From assembly GCA_049680625.1 (NCBI GenBank), contig JBAUID010000190.1, forward strand, positions 62,001 through 126,000: a DNA stretch of 64,000 nucleotides. The letters are read 5' to 3'. This document shows positions 9,353 through 17,791 of this stretch, piece by piece. Every line of letters starts with the position of its first letter. Position 1 is the stretch's first letter. The translations under genes and the position numbers were made by a program. Source of the DNA: JAUIAI01 sp049680625. GTDB taxonomy: Bacteria; Pseudomonadota; Gammaproteobacteria; Burkholderiales; Burkholderiaceae_E. The notes under the pieces were generated by a model, which was given only the letters and a program-made list of their open reading frames with translations, did not search any database and was not told the origin of the DNA.

Positions 9353-9897
9353 GCGCCTTGTGCTGGTCGCCGGTTAAACCCGAGCGCCTGGTCGGCTGAT
9401 TGGGCCAGGGTTTCCAGTGGATATCGATTGCCGCTAATTGTCACGCTCGCTTCGTCCAGGTCCAGGCTGGCCAGGTCCATATCGTGAACACTCGCGGGCC
9501 CGTGTTCGGTCACCAGGTACAAGACATCATCCGGACCGACACAGGCACGACTGACGGTCTCGATAGAGTCGCCGATATGGGTAATTAGAACGTCGGTATT
9601 GCTCGGGCTATCCATGACCCGAACGATCAGAGGCGCGGTATCCAGGTTCGCGTAGGCTCTTTGAGGGCCGTTTTGCCAGAACCAGTTGCCATTTGAATCT
9701 GCGCCATAGTTTCGGGCAATAAAGTCAATTAGTTTGGGATTGCGAAGCAGGCTGCCGTCGCCGTGGACAGTTTCGTCAAAACCGGGTTGGTTGCGATCGA
9801 CTAAATACCATTGCCCGCGTCGGTCCAGACGCAACCATCCGTAAGCAGCGGGAACATCTGGCCAGCGTTCCATTGCTTTCATCACCTGATCATCCAT
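9337..9897 (-). CDS. Conserved hypothetical protein, YheT-associated
   Basis: The 186-residue soluble protein begins with the pattern WPDVPAAYGWLRLDRRGQWY near residue 13. From memory this belongs to an uncharacterised betaproteobacterial DUF family (DUF2946/DUF2944-type; the exact number is uncertain) that sits next to YheT-type hydrolases. It has no signal peptide or membrane segment and contains many aspartates. It overlaps the preceding hydrolase gene by 8 bases, so the two are translationally coupled and probably functionally connected. Its 3' end overlaps the convergent bepA by 16 bases. No function is known to me. Confidence 0.75.
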   Translation of the reverse strand: MDDQVMKAMERWPDVPAAYGWLRLDRRGQWYLVDRNQPGFDETVHGDGSLLRNPKLIDFIARNYGADSNGNWFWQNGPQRAYANLDTAPLIVRVMDSPSNTDVLITHIGDSIETVSRACVGPDDVLYLVTEHGPASVHDMDLASLDLDEASVTISGNRYPLETLAQSADQALGFNRRPAQGAYSRR

Positions 9898-10879
9898 TGG
9901 CAGCTTCTCCGAACCAGGTAAACAAACGTTGTATCAGCCAGTTGAGCGAACCGGGAGGTGAGCCGGACACAAAACCAACATGGCCACCGCTGGGGGGATA
10001 CTCAAGCTGCACGGATGCAGAGACTTGAGAGGGTAATGACAGACTACTCGTTGGTACGAAGGGGTCATTCAGGGCGTTCAGCACCAGAGCGGGCACGGTG
10101 ATTTGCGGAAGAAACCGCCCGCTCGACGAGCGCGTCCAATAGTCGTAACAACTGGAAAAACCATGTATCGGGGCAGTCACGGCGTCATCGAAGTCGAAGA
10201 AATTGCGCGATTGCTCCATCTTTTCCCTGCTGAACAGCCCGGGATACTGGGCCAGCTTTTGGTGACTTTTGGCTTTGAGGGTTCGTAAGAAAATCCACGT
10301 ATAAAACTGACTGAATCCGCGTGACAACGCGGCGGCACCAGCATGCAGATCATGAGGCGCTGAAATACTGGCTATACGCTCAACGCACTTTGAGGCGCCG
10401 GTTCCGTGTATACCGGCCCACTTCAGTAGCGCATTGCCGCCCAGGGATACCCCGGCAGCAAACCGTAAAGAGCCGGGAAACTGCTGCGCGATGCGACGCA
10501 AAACAAAGTCAATTTCGTCACTATCACCTGAGTGGTAGGCCCGGGGCGCAAGGTTGATTTCACCACTGCATCCTCGAAAATGAGCCACTGCGCCGCGCCA
10601 ACCCCTTGCTTGCGCAGCCGCCATCAGTGCAACGGCGTAGTGGCTCAACGAGCATCCTTCCAGGCCGTGAAACAACACAAGAATTGGTGCTGTATCGCTG
10701 ATGTCACCTGTTGTGAAGTCAACGTCGATAAAGTCGCTATCGGTGGTTAGCCATCGTTCGCGTCGGTAGATTATGGGTGGTCGAGGCGCAAACTGCGCAG
10801 CATAAATAGTCTGCCAGTGCGACCCAGCCAACCACGGCGGCGATTGGTAATGATCGTCGGTAACGGACGAAATGCTCAC
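9890..10879 (-). CDS. YheT-family alpha/beta-fold hydrolase
   Basis: The 329-residue alpha/beta hydrolase has the YheT-type opening (PPWLAGSHWQTIY near residue 14), an oxyanion segment LFHGLEG, and the nucleophile elbow GVSLGGN containing the catalytic Ser. The acid is probably in the NDPF segment and the histidine in GGHVGF near the C-terminus. Esterase activity toward acyl or acetyl esters is known for the family, but the physiological substrate is not. It is the first of two coupled minus-strand genes (8-base overlap downstream) and sits 9 bases after the NTF2-like gene, so it belongs to the ilvE-waaF transcription unit or its immediate downstream part. Confidence 0.92.
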   Translation of the reverse strand: MSISSVTDDHYQSPPWLAGSHWQTIYAAQFAPRPPIIYRRERWLTTDSDFIDVDFTTGDISDTAPILVLFHGLEGCSLSHYAVALMAAAQARGWRGAVAHFRGCSGEINLAPRAYHSGDSDEIDFVLRRIAQQFPGSLRFAAGVSLGGNALLKWAGIHGTGASKCVERIASISAPHDLHAGAAALSRGFSQFYTWIFLRTLKAKSHQKLAQYPGLFSREKMEQSRNFFDFDDAVTAPIHGFSSCYDYWTRSSSGRFLPQITVPALVLNALNDPFVPTSSLSLPSQVSASVQLEYPPSGGHVGFVSGSPPGSLNWLIQRLFTWFGEAANG

Positions 10880-10888
10880 TTACCCATA

Positions 10889-11323
10889 TCAGTGTAATAC
10901 AGCCCCGGCACTGCTTTGCACAGAGGTTTCTTCACCGGCAGGGGCAGAATGGTGCATAACCATCTGCCATCCGGATGGGTCATGAATATAGACGTTAGTT
11001 GCAAAACAATGAATCACTTCGGGTTGTTGATCGCCGGGAATCGTGATTTCTTCAATGACGTTGTGAACGGCTATCGCTCCGCTGACAGTGCAAACCTGTT
11101 TAAGTGCTTCGACCTCGATGCCACCACGCTCGAGAATGGATTCCCACGACGACTCGATCGCGTTCCAGCCTTGCAACCGAGGCCCGTTCGGGTGAATACA
11201 GACGATTTCATCTTCCTGAGCCCAGACTTGCATCACCGCATATGGGTCGCCGTTGCGTAAGGCATCGTAGAACGCATCTTCGGCATCTTCCGAAGTGGCA
11301 AATTCGCTAAATGGGTCTGGCAT
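10889..11323 (-). CDS. NTF2-like/SnoaL-family protein
   Basis: The 144-residue cytoplasmic protein opens with an NTF2-like helix (AEDAFYDALRNGD), continues with a segment MQVWAQEDEIVCIHPNGPRLQGWNAI (split here only for description), and ends with HDPSGWQMVMHHSAPA. This is typical of the SnoaL_3/DUF4440 group. Such folds bind small ligands or act as isomerases, and no role can be assigned. In betaproteobacteria this gene usually lies between waaF and yheT, as here. It starts 2 bases after the waaF stop, so coupling is likely. Confidence 0.8.
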   Translation of the reverse strand: MPDPFSEFATSEDAEDAFYDALRNGDPYAVMQVWAQEDEIVCIHPNGPRLQGWNAIESSWESILERGGIEVEALKQVCTVSGAIAVHNVIEEITIPGDQQPEVIHCFATNVYIHDPSGWQMVMHHSAPAGEETSVQSSAGAVLH

Positions 11324-11325
11324 TA

Positions 11326-12369
11326 TCAGTGGCTTGTATCAGTCGCTTTTATAACCCGTTCGATTGAATTGAACACGCGTACGGGGTCAAGCAGGTTTAC
11401 GCAGTTGGCGTGCCCAAGTGCGCAACTATTCGCGTTGCACGGACTACAGGTGAGGTTTAACCAGTGTACCTGAGCATCAATAGTCAACGGCGGGTTAATT
11501 GTCGGGCTGGTCGCTCCGTACACCGCAACCAGCCTGCCGGCGCTGGCGGCTGCCACATGAAGCAGGTCTGAATCATTGCATACGGCGACTTTGGACGCCT
11601 GTAATAATGCAATGGTTTGAATCGTGCTGAGCTGGCCAGCCAGGTTAACCATTGCAACCGTGCTTAAGGTGGCAATCTCCGTGCACAGGTTTCTGTCCAG
11701 GCGGGTGCCAACCATGACAATCCGGGTGCCCGGCCACTGACGGGTCAGCATGGCTGCAAGGTTGGCAAAATGCCGTGCCGGCCATTGCCGGGTAGGACTG
11801 GATGCGCCAGGACACAACACAATCAACGGCGCTTTGCTGCCCGCGTCGAAGTGCTTTTCAAGTTCGCGCTTAACAAAATGTGCTGCCTCACCTGAAGCAG
11901 TCAGCCGCGGAACTGGAATTGTGCCCGGGGTCGCCCGGTCTGGATCACAAACCAGGCGAACAAACTGTTCGATACGGTCGGTCAACCCAGACTTGCCGTG
12001 TCGCCCAAGGTGACGCCGTTCGGGGATTCTTGCCATCCAAGGGGCCATTGCTGTTGACCCGTTTTTCTGCAGGTTATAGCAGCGGCCGTAGTGGCGGTCG
12101 CGCAGAACTTCAGCGAGTTTCCAGGTCGTGCGAAGCCCGGAAGAGGCTTGATCCGGCACCACAATGACGTCGACTACCTGGGGGATCGCTTCTAGAAAAG
12201 GAGCTACTGATTCATTGGCAATGACGTCAAGGCTGACATCCGGGAAGGCGCGCTGATGCAAAGCGATTGCCGGCTGCATCATGATTGCTTCCGGCACTGA
12301 GCGCGGAGCAATGAATAAATGTCGCGGAATCACGTTGTTGGCTTCAGTGGGTGCTGATCTTGGCACCAT
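11326..12369 (-). CDS. waaF: LPS heptosyltransferase II-like protein with altered motifs
   Basis: The 347-residue GT9-family protein matches ADP-heptose:LPS heptosyltransferase II, which adds the second heptose to the LPS inner core on the cytoplasmic face of the inner membrane. Family features are clear: YNLQKNGSTA, the PGASSPTRQWP phosphate-binding segment, and a C-terminal CSPCNANSCALGHANC cysteine region. Two motifs deviate. The N-terminal G-D pair expected in the first loop is Pro26-Glu27, and the usual NDSG is N265-D-S-D268. The start ATG overlaps the zinc-finger gene by 26 bases; a GTG at residue 13 is an alternative. The position between the zinc-finger gene and the NTF2-like gene supports the waaF assignment, but activity is uncertain. 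Confidence 0.8.
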   Translation of the reverse strand: MVPRSAPTEANNVIPRHLFIAPRSVPEAIMMQPAIALHQRAFPDVSLDVIANESVAPFLEAIPQVVDVIVVPDQASSGLRTTWKLAEVLRDRHYGRCYNLQKNGSTAMAPWMARIPERRHLGRHGKSGLTDRIEQFVRLVCDPDRATPGTIPVPRLTASGEAAHFVKRELEKHFDAGSKAPLIVLCPGASSPTRQWPARHFANLAAMLTRQWPGTRIVMVGTRLDRNLCTEIATLSTVAMVNLAGQLSTIQTIALLQASKVAVCNDSDLLHVAAASAGRLVAVYGATSPTINPPLTIDAQVHWLNLTCSPCNANSCALGHANCVNLLDPVRVFNSIERVIKATDTSH

Positions 12370-12535
12370 CTTTTAGCTTGTATTTGGTACCGCAATACGG
12401 GCAGGATGCCTGCCCCGTCGATGTAACATCAAGGTAGACGCGTGGATGGGAGCTCCATAAGGTCATCTTGGGGTTCGGGCAACAAGCCGGCAAGTCTTTG
12501 CCGTCCAGCTCCACGGGGTTGTTTTCACTGCTCAT
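12344..12535 (-). CDS. Zinc-finger domain protein (zf-CHCC/NDUFS6-like)
   Basis: The 63-residue protein carries a zf-CHCC pattern: a cysteine pair (ACCPNP), a histidine (SHPRVYLD), and CPYCGTKYKL near the C-terminus. These are the ligands of the small zinc-ribbon family related to the NDUFS6 subunit of complex I. The bacterial homologues have no assigned role, though conserved linkage to ilvE and waaF in betaproteobacteria is typical. It lies 49 bases downstream of ilvE and overlaps the start of waaF by 26 bases. Confidence 0.88.
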   Translation of the reverse strand: MSSENNPVELDGKDLPACCPNPKMTLWSSHPRVYLDVTSTGQASCPYCGTKYKLKDGAKISTH

Positions 12536-12584
12536 GCAAAACTCCGACGGGTTTCAGGGTTGGCGAGATTGAGTAGCGACACGC

Positions 12585-13526
12585 TCAGATGCCGGTTAAC
12601 CAGTTACCGTATTTTGTGTTGCGGCCGGAAACGGTATCAAAGAAGATGGTTTGCAGTTGTTCTGTTATAGGTCCGCGCTTGCCGGCGCCGATCATGCGGT
12701 TGTCGAGTTCGCGAATCGGGGTTACCTCTGCTGCTGTGCCGGTAAAGAAGGCCTCGTCGGCCAGGTACATTTCGTCGCGTGTAATTCGCTTCTCGATTAC
12801 CTCAATGCCCAGATCTCGGGCGATTGTTACAACCGAGTCTCGGGTGATACCGTCCAGACAGGACGCGAGGTCTGGGGTGTAGATGCGTCCGCCGCGAACA
12901 ATGAAGACATTTTCACCGGCACCTTCTGAGACATAACCCTCGGTATCAAGAAGCAAGGCCTCGTCATAACCATTGGCGGTGACCTCACGGTTTGCGAGGA
13001 TGGAATTGATGTAGTAACCCGAAGCCTTGGCGCGCACCATGGAAACATTCACATGATGACGGGTATAAGAAGAAGTCTTTACCCGGATTCCTTTACTGAT
13101 GCCATCTTCACCGAGGTAGGCCCCCCAAGGCCAGGTGGCAATCGCCACATAGATCGAATTGCCAACCGGGGAGACCCCCATTTTCTCTGACCCGATCCAG
13201 ACCAGTGGTCGGATATAACAAGACTTGAGGTTGTTCGCTTTGATGGCATCAATCTGAGCCTGGACAATATCTTCGAATGAAAACGGAATTTCCATCTGAA
13301 AAATCTTGGCCGAATTGAACAAGCGCCGGGTGTGCTCTGGAAGGCGGAATACTGCGCTACCGCCCGATGCTTGTTCGTAGGCGCGGACTCCCTCAAAAAC
13401 GGCCATGCCGTAGTGCAGCGAATGGGTCAGTACGTGTAGCTTGGCGTCACGCCACTCGACGAACTCCCCGTTCATCCAAATTTGACCTTCCATCTGAGCC
13501 ATTGACATGGCGCTCTCCGATTTCAA
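12585..13526 (-). CDS. ilvE: Branched-chain amino acid aminotransferase
   Basis: This PLP enzyme performs the last step of valine, leucine and isoleucine synthesis, and the first step of their breakdown. The 313-residue fold-type IV transaminase shows HSLHYGMAVFEGVRAY (about 35-50), the RAKASGYY segment with the PLP Lys at about residue 167, and SEGAGENVF followed by LDGITRDSV for cofactor phosphate binding. Length is standard. The first ATG gives a short leader MKSESAMSMAQMEG; starts at residues 7 or 9 are possible. It is the first gene of the block leading to the zinc-finger protein and waaF, and is divergent from an MFS gene. Confidence 0.96.
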   Translation of the reverse strand: MKSESAMSMAQMEGQIWMNGEFVEWRDAKLHVLTHSLHYGMAVFEGVRAYEQASGGSAVFRLPEHTRRLFNSAKIFQMEIPFSFEDIVQAQIDAIKANNLKSCYIRPLVWIGSEKMGVSPVGNSIYVAIATWPWGAYLGEDGISKGIRVKTSSYTRHHVNVSMVRAKASGYYINSILANREVTANGYDEALLLDTEGYVSEGAGENVFIVRGGRIYTPDLASCLDGITRDSVVTIARDLGIEVIEKRITRDEMYLADEAFFTGTAAEVTPIRELDNRMIGAGKRGPITEQLQTIFFDTVSGRNTKYGNWLTGI

Positions 13527-13628
13527 CGAACCGCCGATTCTATCCTGCCCAGTGACAGTTTGGCGTGCCAGCTGATCCGAGATTTGGGCTCGGATCCAAT
13601 TAAATAGGGTGATTCAATGGTTGGTCGT

Positions 13629-13637
13629 TGCTACACT
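13629..13637 (+). promoter_or_regulatory. Extended -10-like element before MFS gene
   Basis: TG-C-TACACT ends 8 bases before the ATG at 13646. No Shine-Dalgarno sequence lies between, and no good -35 was found. This would place transcription start within a few bases of the start codon. Confidence 0.35.
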
Positions 13638-13645
13638 TGCGCCCT

Positions 13646-14881
13646 ATGACAAATGACACCATGGCCGGCCGCGGGCTGCAATCGCTGCAATTTCAGGTTG
13701 GCTTACTCGCTGTGATGCAGGCGTTACTGCTGATAAACAACGTGACGCTGATCGCCGTTAACGGGCTGGCAGGGTTTGCCCTGGCAGACGAAAAATGGCT
13801 GGCGACCTTTCCTATTACGGCCTGGGTTTGTGGCGGGGCGATCTGGGCGATGCCTGCGGCAGCATTTATGCGCCGTTTCGGGCGTCGTGCTGGCTACACA
13901 ATGGGTTCGGTCTGTGCGATTACGGGGGCTATTCTGGCCTGGGCGGCAATGCAAGTCGGTTCACTGGCATTGCTGAGCCTCGCGGCTTTTGTCGCGGGTG
14001 CTTACAACGCATTTGGTGTCAGCCTGCGTTTTGCCGCGGCTGATGTTGCTGAGGCCTATCGCCCTTCATTCAAGGCCAAGGCAATTTCGCTGGTGCTGGC
14101 AGGCGGGATCATGGGCGGCATTGTGGGGCCGGAAACGGCAAAATGGTCGCGTACCTTGCTGGATGCCGAGTTTGGCGGAACTTACCTGACATTGATTGGT
14201 TTTGCAGTTTTGTCAATGATTCTGGCGCAGTTCATCCGTTTGCCGTCGAGTATTGCGACCGCCAAGGACGGGCCAGTGCGGCCGCTGCGTGAAATCCTGG
14301 CCCAGCCAATATGCTGGGTTGCCATTATGTGTTCTGCGGTTGGTTACGGGATCATGAATCTGCTGATGGTAGCAACGCCACTCGCAATGGAAGCCCATCA
14401 TCACCCGTTTAACAGTGCAGCTTTTGTCATTCAGTGGCACGTAATTGGCATGTATCTTCCCGGTCTGGTAACTGGCAGCCTGATTACGCGCTTCGGCATC
14501 CTGCCGATTGTCTTTACCGGGGCGATCCTGACGATGATCTGTGTATTTATAGCGCTCAGCGGCATCAGCGTTATGCACTTTACCGCGGCTTTGTTCATTC
14601 TCGGTGTCGGCTGGAATTTTATGTATACCGGTGGCAGCACCTTATTAACTCAGGCCTACCGACCACAGGAGAAGAACCGGGTGCAGGGTTTCATGGACGT
14701 GTGCGTGTTCACCACCATGATTACCACGTCGGCTTCATCGGGCGCGCTGTTGTATACCAATGGCTGGCATGTGCTTAATGTCGCTTCATTGCCATTTATT
14801 GGCCTTGCTATCGGGGCGGTGCTTTGGCTGGCACTAAAGAAGGGCTGGCAGTTCGGTGTTACCGAACAAAAGCCGGCTTAG
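13646..14881 (+). CDS. MFS transporter
   Basis: The 411-residue protein has about 12 hydrophobic segments. MFS signatures include the loop FMRRFGRRAGY after helix 2 and a central cytoplasmic loop at about residues 195-215. The motif WNFMYTGGSTLLTQAY in the second half resembles a group of small MFS proteins annotated as permeases without known substrate. An in-frame TTG at 13628 extends the frame, but the ATG at 13646 is preferred because MFS homologues begin near there and a -10-like element lies immediately upstream. No neighbouring gene hints at the substrate. Confidence 0.88.
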   Translation: MTNDTMAGRGLQSLQFQVGLLAVMQALLLINNVTLIAVNGLAGFALADEKWLATFPITAWVCGGAIWAMPAAAFMRRFGRRAGYTMGSVCAITGAILAWAAMQVGSLALLSLAAFVAGAYNAFGVSLRFAAADVAEAYRPSFKAKAISLVLAGGIMGGIVGPETAKWSRTLLDAEFGGTYLTLIGFAVLSMILAQFIRLPSSIATAKDGPVRPLREILAQPICWVAIMCSAVGYGIMNLLMVATPLAMEAHHHPFNSAAFVIQWHVIGMYLPGLVTGSLITRFGILPIVFTGAILTMICVFIALSGISVMHFTAALFILGVGWNFMYTGGSTLLTQAYRPQEKNRVQGFMDVCVFTTMITTSASSGALLYTNGWHVLNVASLPFIGLAIGAVLWLALKKGWQFGVTEQKPA

Positions 14882-14931
14882 TTACCTCTAGGCCAGGTGC
14901 TGGCTGACATTCGTGCCTGGTATTAGTGCAT

Positions 14932-14953
14932 GGGGCACCGGTTCGGGTGCCCC
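14932..14953. terminator. Hairpin between convergent MFS and glnE genes
   Basis: GGGGCACC and GGTGCCCC form a perfect 8-base-pair stem around a 6-base loop in the 91-base gap between two convergent genes. There is no T-run on either strand, so it may act as a transcription barrier or mRNA end stabiliser rather than a classical intrinsic terminator. Confidence 0.5.
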
Positions 14954-14972
14954 TGATGATTGCGGCCACTGT

Positions 14973-17726
14973 TCAAGCGGCGCCGGCGGACAGGATCAAC
15001 TGATCCCATAGCGTTTTGACGGCGCGAATTTCGGTTTCAACTGTTGAGGGTTCAACCCGCGCATATTGCGCACCCTGCAGGCGTAACAGGTGTTGCAGCG
15101 TACGGAAGCGCTGATACGCACCGGCGACTTGCTCAGCCAGATCTGGTGCAATCAGCCCCAGTTCGGCGGCCCGGCGCAGCAGTGCGATGTTGCCGATATT
15201 ATCCATCATGGTGGCGGAATCGCAGGCATTGGCCAGCACCAGGTACTGAACAATAAACTCGATATCGACCATGCCACCAGGGTCGTGTTTTAGGTCGAAC
15301 ATTTCGGTGCGATTTGGATGCCCGTCGATCATTTTTTTGCGCATTTGAAGCACTTCCTGGCGTAACTCAGCAGGATCGCGCCGTATTGCCAGCAATTTGG
15401 ATCGCAATTCTTCAAATTGTTCACCAACCTGCGGATCACCGGCGCAATATCGTGCCCGGGTCAGCGCCTGGTGTTCCCAGACCCAGGCCGATTCGCGCTG
15501 ATACTGGCTAAACCCGGACAAACTGCTCACAAGCACCCCGGCTTCTCCGTTCGGACGCAATCGCAAATCGATATCAAACAATTGCCCTGCCGGGGTTTGC
15601 GCGGACATCCAGGTGGCCACCCGGCGAGTCAGTTGCGCATAGGCATGGGCAGCGTCGGGATGAGGGTCGTCATAAACAAAGACAAGGTCCAGATCTGACG
15701 CGTAGCCCAGCTCTTTGCCGCCAAGCCGTCCATAGGCAATGATGGCAACCCGTGGTTGGTCTGTATGTTTCTCGGCTAACTGGTTCCAAACGGTTTGTAA
15801 TGCAACTTTCAGGGTTTGGTCAGCCAGTTCGCTCAATTCGTCCGCCACCGTCTGAATTGGCATGTGACCTGCAATTTCCCTGGCCAGAATCCGAAAAAGC
15901 TGAGCGTGATGCCATTCTCTGGCGACGTTCATCTGCCGTTCGGTGTCGGTACCCGCTGTCGTTTGTAACGCATTCATTTCCGCCATCAGGTCGCTTTGCC
16001 ATTGCGCCAGGTCGGTCGATTCGTATAAATGACCGTCTATCAATTCGTCAAGCAGGATTGGGTGACGGGTCAGATAGCTTGCCGCCCAGTCCGAGGCGTC
16101 CAGAATGACCAGAACACGTTCGAATGCTTTTGGGTACTGCGCCAGTAGTGCAAGGTAAGCGGGGCGGCGGCAGACCGTTTCGAGCAGGGTGATCAGGCGC
16201 TGTGCGCACTTCAGGCTGACACCTCGCGTTTGCGCAGCGCCCAGTAACACGTCGATGGATTCCTGGGCCTCGGGTCGCGCTGCCCGGTAGCGCGGTCCGC
16301 TGCGCAAAATCTCAATCTGGCGGCTTATTTCGTCACGGTCTTGCTCATCGACGGGGTCAGGCGCTGCCAGGCTGCCCGATGGCTGCAAGCCATCGGTTGC
16401 CGGCTTGCCGGCGGCGGCCGGACGGTCGGCCTCGGCAACATGATCCGGGTCGAGCAAGCTGTCAAACAATTGCCCTACCTGGGCGCAAGAAGTGGCCAGC
16501 TTCGCTTTGAATACATCGGGTGCGAGCCCGAGCATTGCGGCGATGTGGTGCTGGGTTTTGTCGTCTGCAGCCAGGAAGTGAGTCTGTTGATCATCGCGAT
16601 ATTGCAACATATGCTCGCAACGCCGCAGCAATTGATAAGCCTGGCGCAGTCCGCTGACCTCGTCTTCGTCTAACAAGCCACGATCTGCCAGGACGCTTAA
16701 AGTCGGCAGGGTTGCGCGGTCACGTAGTGCTCGGTCGCGCCCACCGCGGACGATCTGAAACAACTGCGCAATGAACTCAATTTCGCGAATGCCCCCGCGC
16801 CCCAGCTTGACGTCCTGACCATCCGCACGGTTCATATCCCGGCGGTTTGCTTCAGTTTGAATCAGTTCGTGCACTTTCTTCAGCGCGCCAAAAACGTCGT
16901 AGTCGTGATAGCGTCTGAATACAAATGGCTGAATCAGAGCGTTGAGTTCTTTGATGTCCTCGGCAACTTGATCTGGTGGCGACAAACCCGTGTCGGCAAT
17001 TACCGCGGCTTTTAGCCAGGCAAAACGTTCCCATTCGCGACCCTGGACCTGGAAGTAAACTTCCAGCGCGGGCAGGGTGCAAACCAGGGGGCCGGAGTCT
17101 CCGTTTGGTCGTAGGCGGGTATCAATTCGAAATACAAAACCGTCAGCGGTCGGGTCGGACAGTAAACTGATGGTGCGCCGGGCAACCCGGTGAGCAAAAT
17201 CGCTTGATGCGATTTGACCACGCCGTGCTGGTTGGCCGTCGGCAGTTATACCATCGGTCTGGCCTTCGTCGCGGAGTAAGAAAACCAGGTCGAGGTCGGA
17301 CGAGACGTTCAATTCGTTGGCACCGGCTTTGCCCATGCCAACCGCCAGCAAATCAATCACCTGGTTATTGGAATCCCGCGGCAGGCCAAAATCAGCGATC
17401 ATTTCTTTGGCGGCGGAACGCATTGCGTAATTTGTAACGAGTTGTGCCATGCTGGACATCGCAGTGCAAATTTCGTTTAAATCAGCCTGGCCGGTAAGAT
17501 CGCGCTCCATCAGTGCCATAAAGACGAGTTGTCGGGTTCGTCGCAAGCCAATGCCAATGTCGGTTGGCTCAGCGTCGAAATGCCATTCGAAGGCAGATTC
17601 AATCGCTTTTCTGTCTACCGACGAGCTGATCAGTGCGTTAAGCTGTTGCAAGCTTGCATCGCGCTGACTCATTGGGTATAGCGAACGGCGAAAATACTCG
17701 GAATGCTGCTCGGCAATAAATGCCAT
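14973..17726 (-). CDS. glnE: Bifunctional glutamine synthetase adenylyltransferase/deadenylase
   Basis: GlnE attaches AMP to glutamine synthetase and removes it again, controlled by PII and glutamine. The 917-residue protein shows the duplicated architecture. The N-terminal nucleotidyltransferase domain has GMGKAGANELN followed by SSDLDLVFL (about 125-150) and RLRPNGDSG. The C-terminal domain has AYGRLGGKELG followed by ASDLDLVFVY (about 660-690) and a second RLRPNGEAG. A polar linker at about 440-470 lies between them. Length is close to the family norm. It is divergent from the yhdP-type gene with 65 bases between; glnE next to that gene is common in betaproteobacteria. Confidence 0.97.
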   Translation of the reverse strand: MAFIAEQHSEYFRRSLYPMSQRDASLQQLNALISSSVDRKAIESAFEWHFDAEPTDIGIGLRRTRQLVFMALMERDLTGQADLNEICTAMSSMAQLVTNYAMRSAAKEMIADFGLPRDSNNQVIDLLAVGMGKAGANELNVSSDLDLVFLLRDEGQTDGITADGQPARRGQIASSDFAHRVARRTISLLSDPTADGFVFRIDTRLRPNGDSGPLVCTLPALEVYFQVQGREWERFAWLKAAVIADTGLSPPDQVAEDIKELNALIQPFVFRRYHDYDVFGALKKVHELIQTEANRRDMNRADGQDVKLGRGGIREIEFIAQLFQIVRGGRDRALRDRATLPTLSVLADRGLLDEDEVSGLRQAYQLLRRCEHMLQYRDDQQTHFLAADDKTQHHIAAMLGLAPDVFKAKLATSCAQVGQLFDSLLDPDHVAEADRPAAAGKPATDGLQPSGSLAAPDPVDEQDRDEISRQIEILRSGPRYRAARPEAQESIDVLLGAAQTRGVSLKCAQRLITLLETVCRRPAYLALLAQYPKAFERVLVILDASDWAASYLTRHPILLDELIDGHLYESTDLAQWQSDLMAEMNALQTTAGTDTERQMNVAREWHHAQLFRILAREIAGHMPIQTVADELSELADQTLKVALQTVWNQLAEKHTDQPRVAIIAYGRLGGKELGYASDLDLVFVYDDPHPDAAHAYAQLTRRVATWMSAQTPAGQLFDIDLRLRPNGEAGVLVSSLSGFSQYQRESAWVWEHQALTRARYCAGDPQVGEQFEELRSKLLAIRRDPAELRQEVLQMRKKMIDGHPNRTEMFDLKHDPGGMVDIEFIVQYLVLANACDSATMMDNIGNIALLRRAAELGLIAPDLAEQVAGAYQRFRTLQHLLRLQGAQYARVEPSTVETEIRAVKTLWDQLILSAGAA

Positions 17727-17791
17727 TTATTACTCCTTTGCGACCAAATTCAGGTGGTCAGCCCTGACCAGTCATCTTCTTCTTTTTAATT

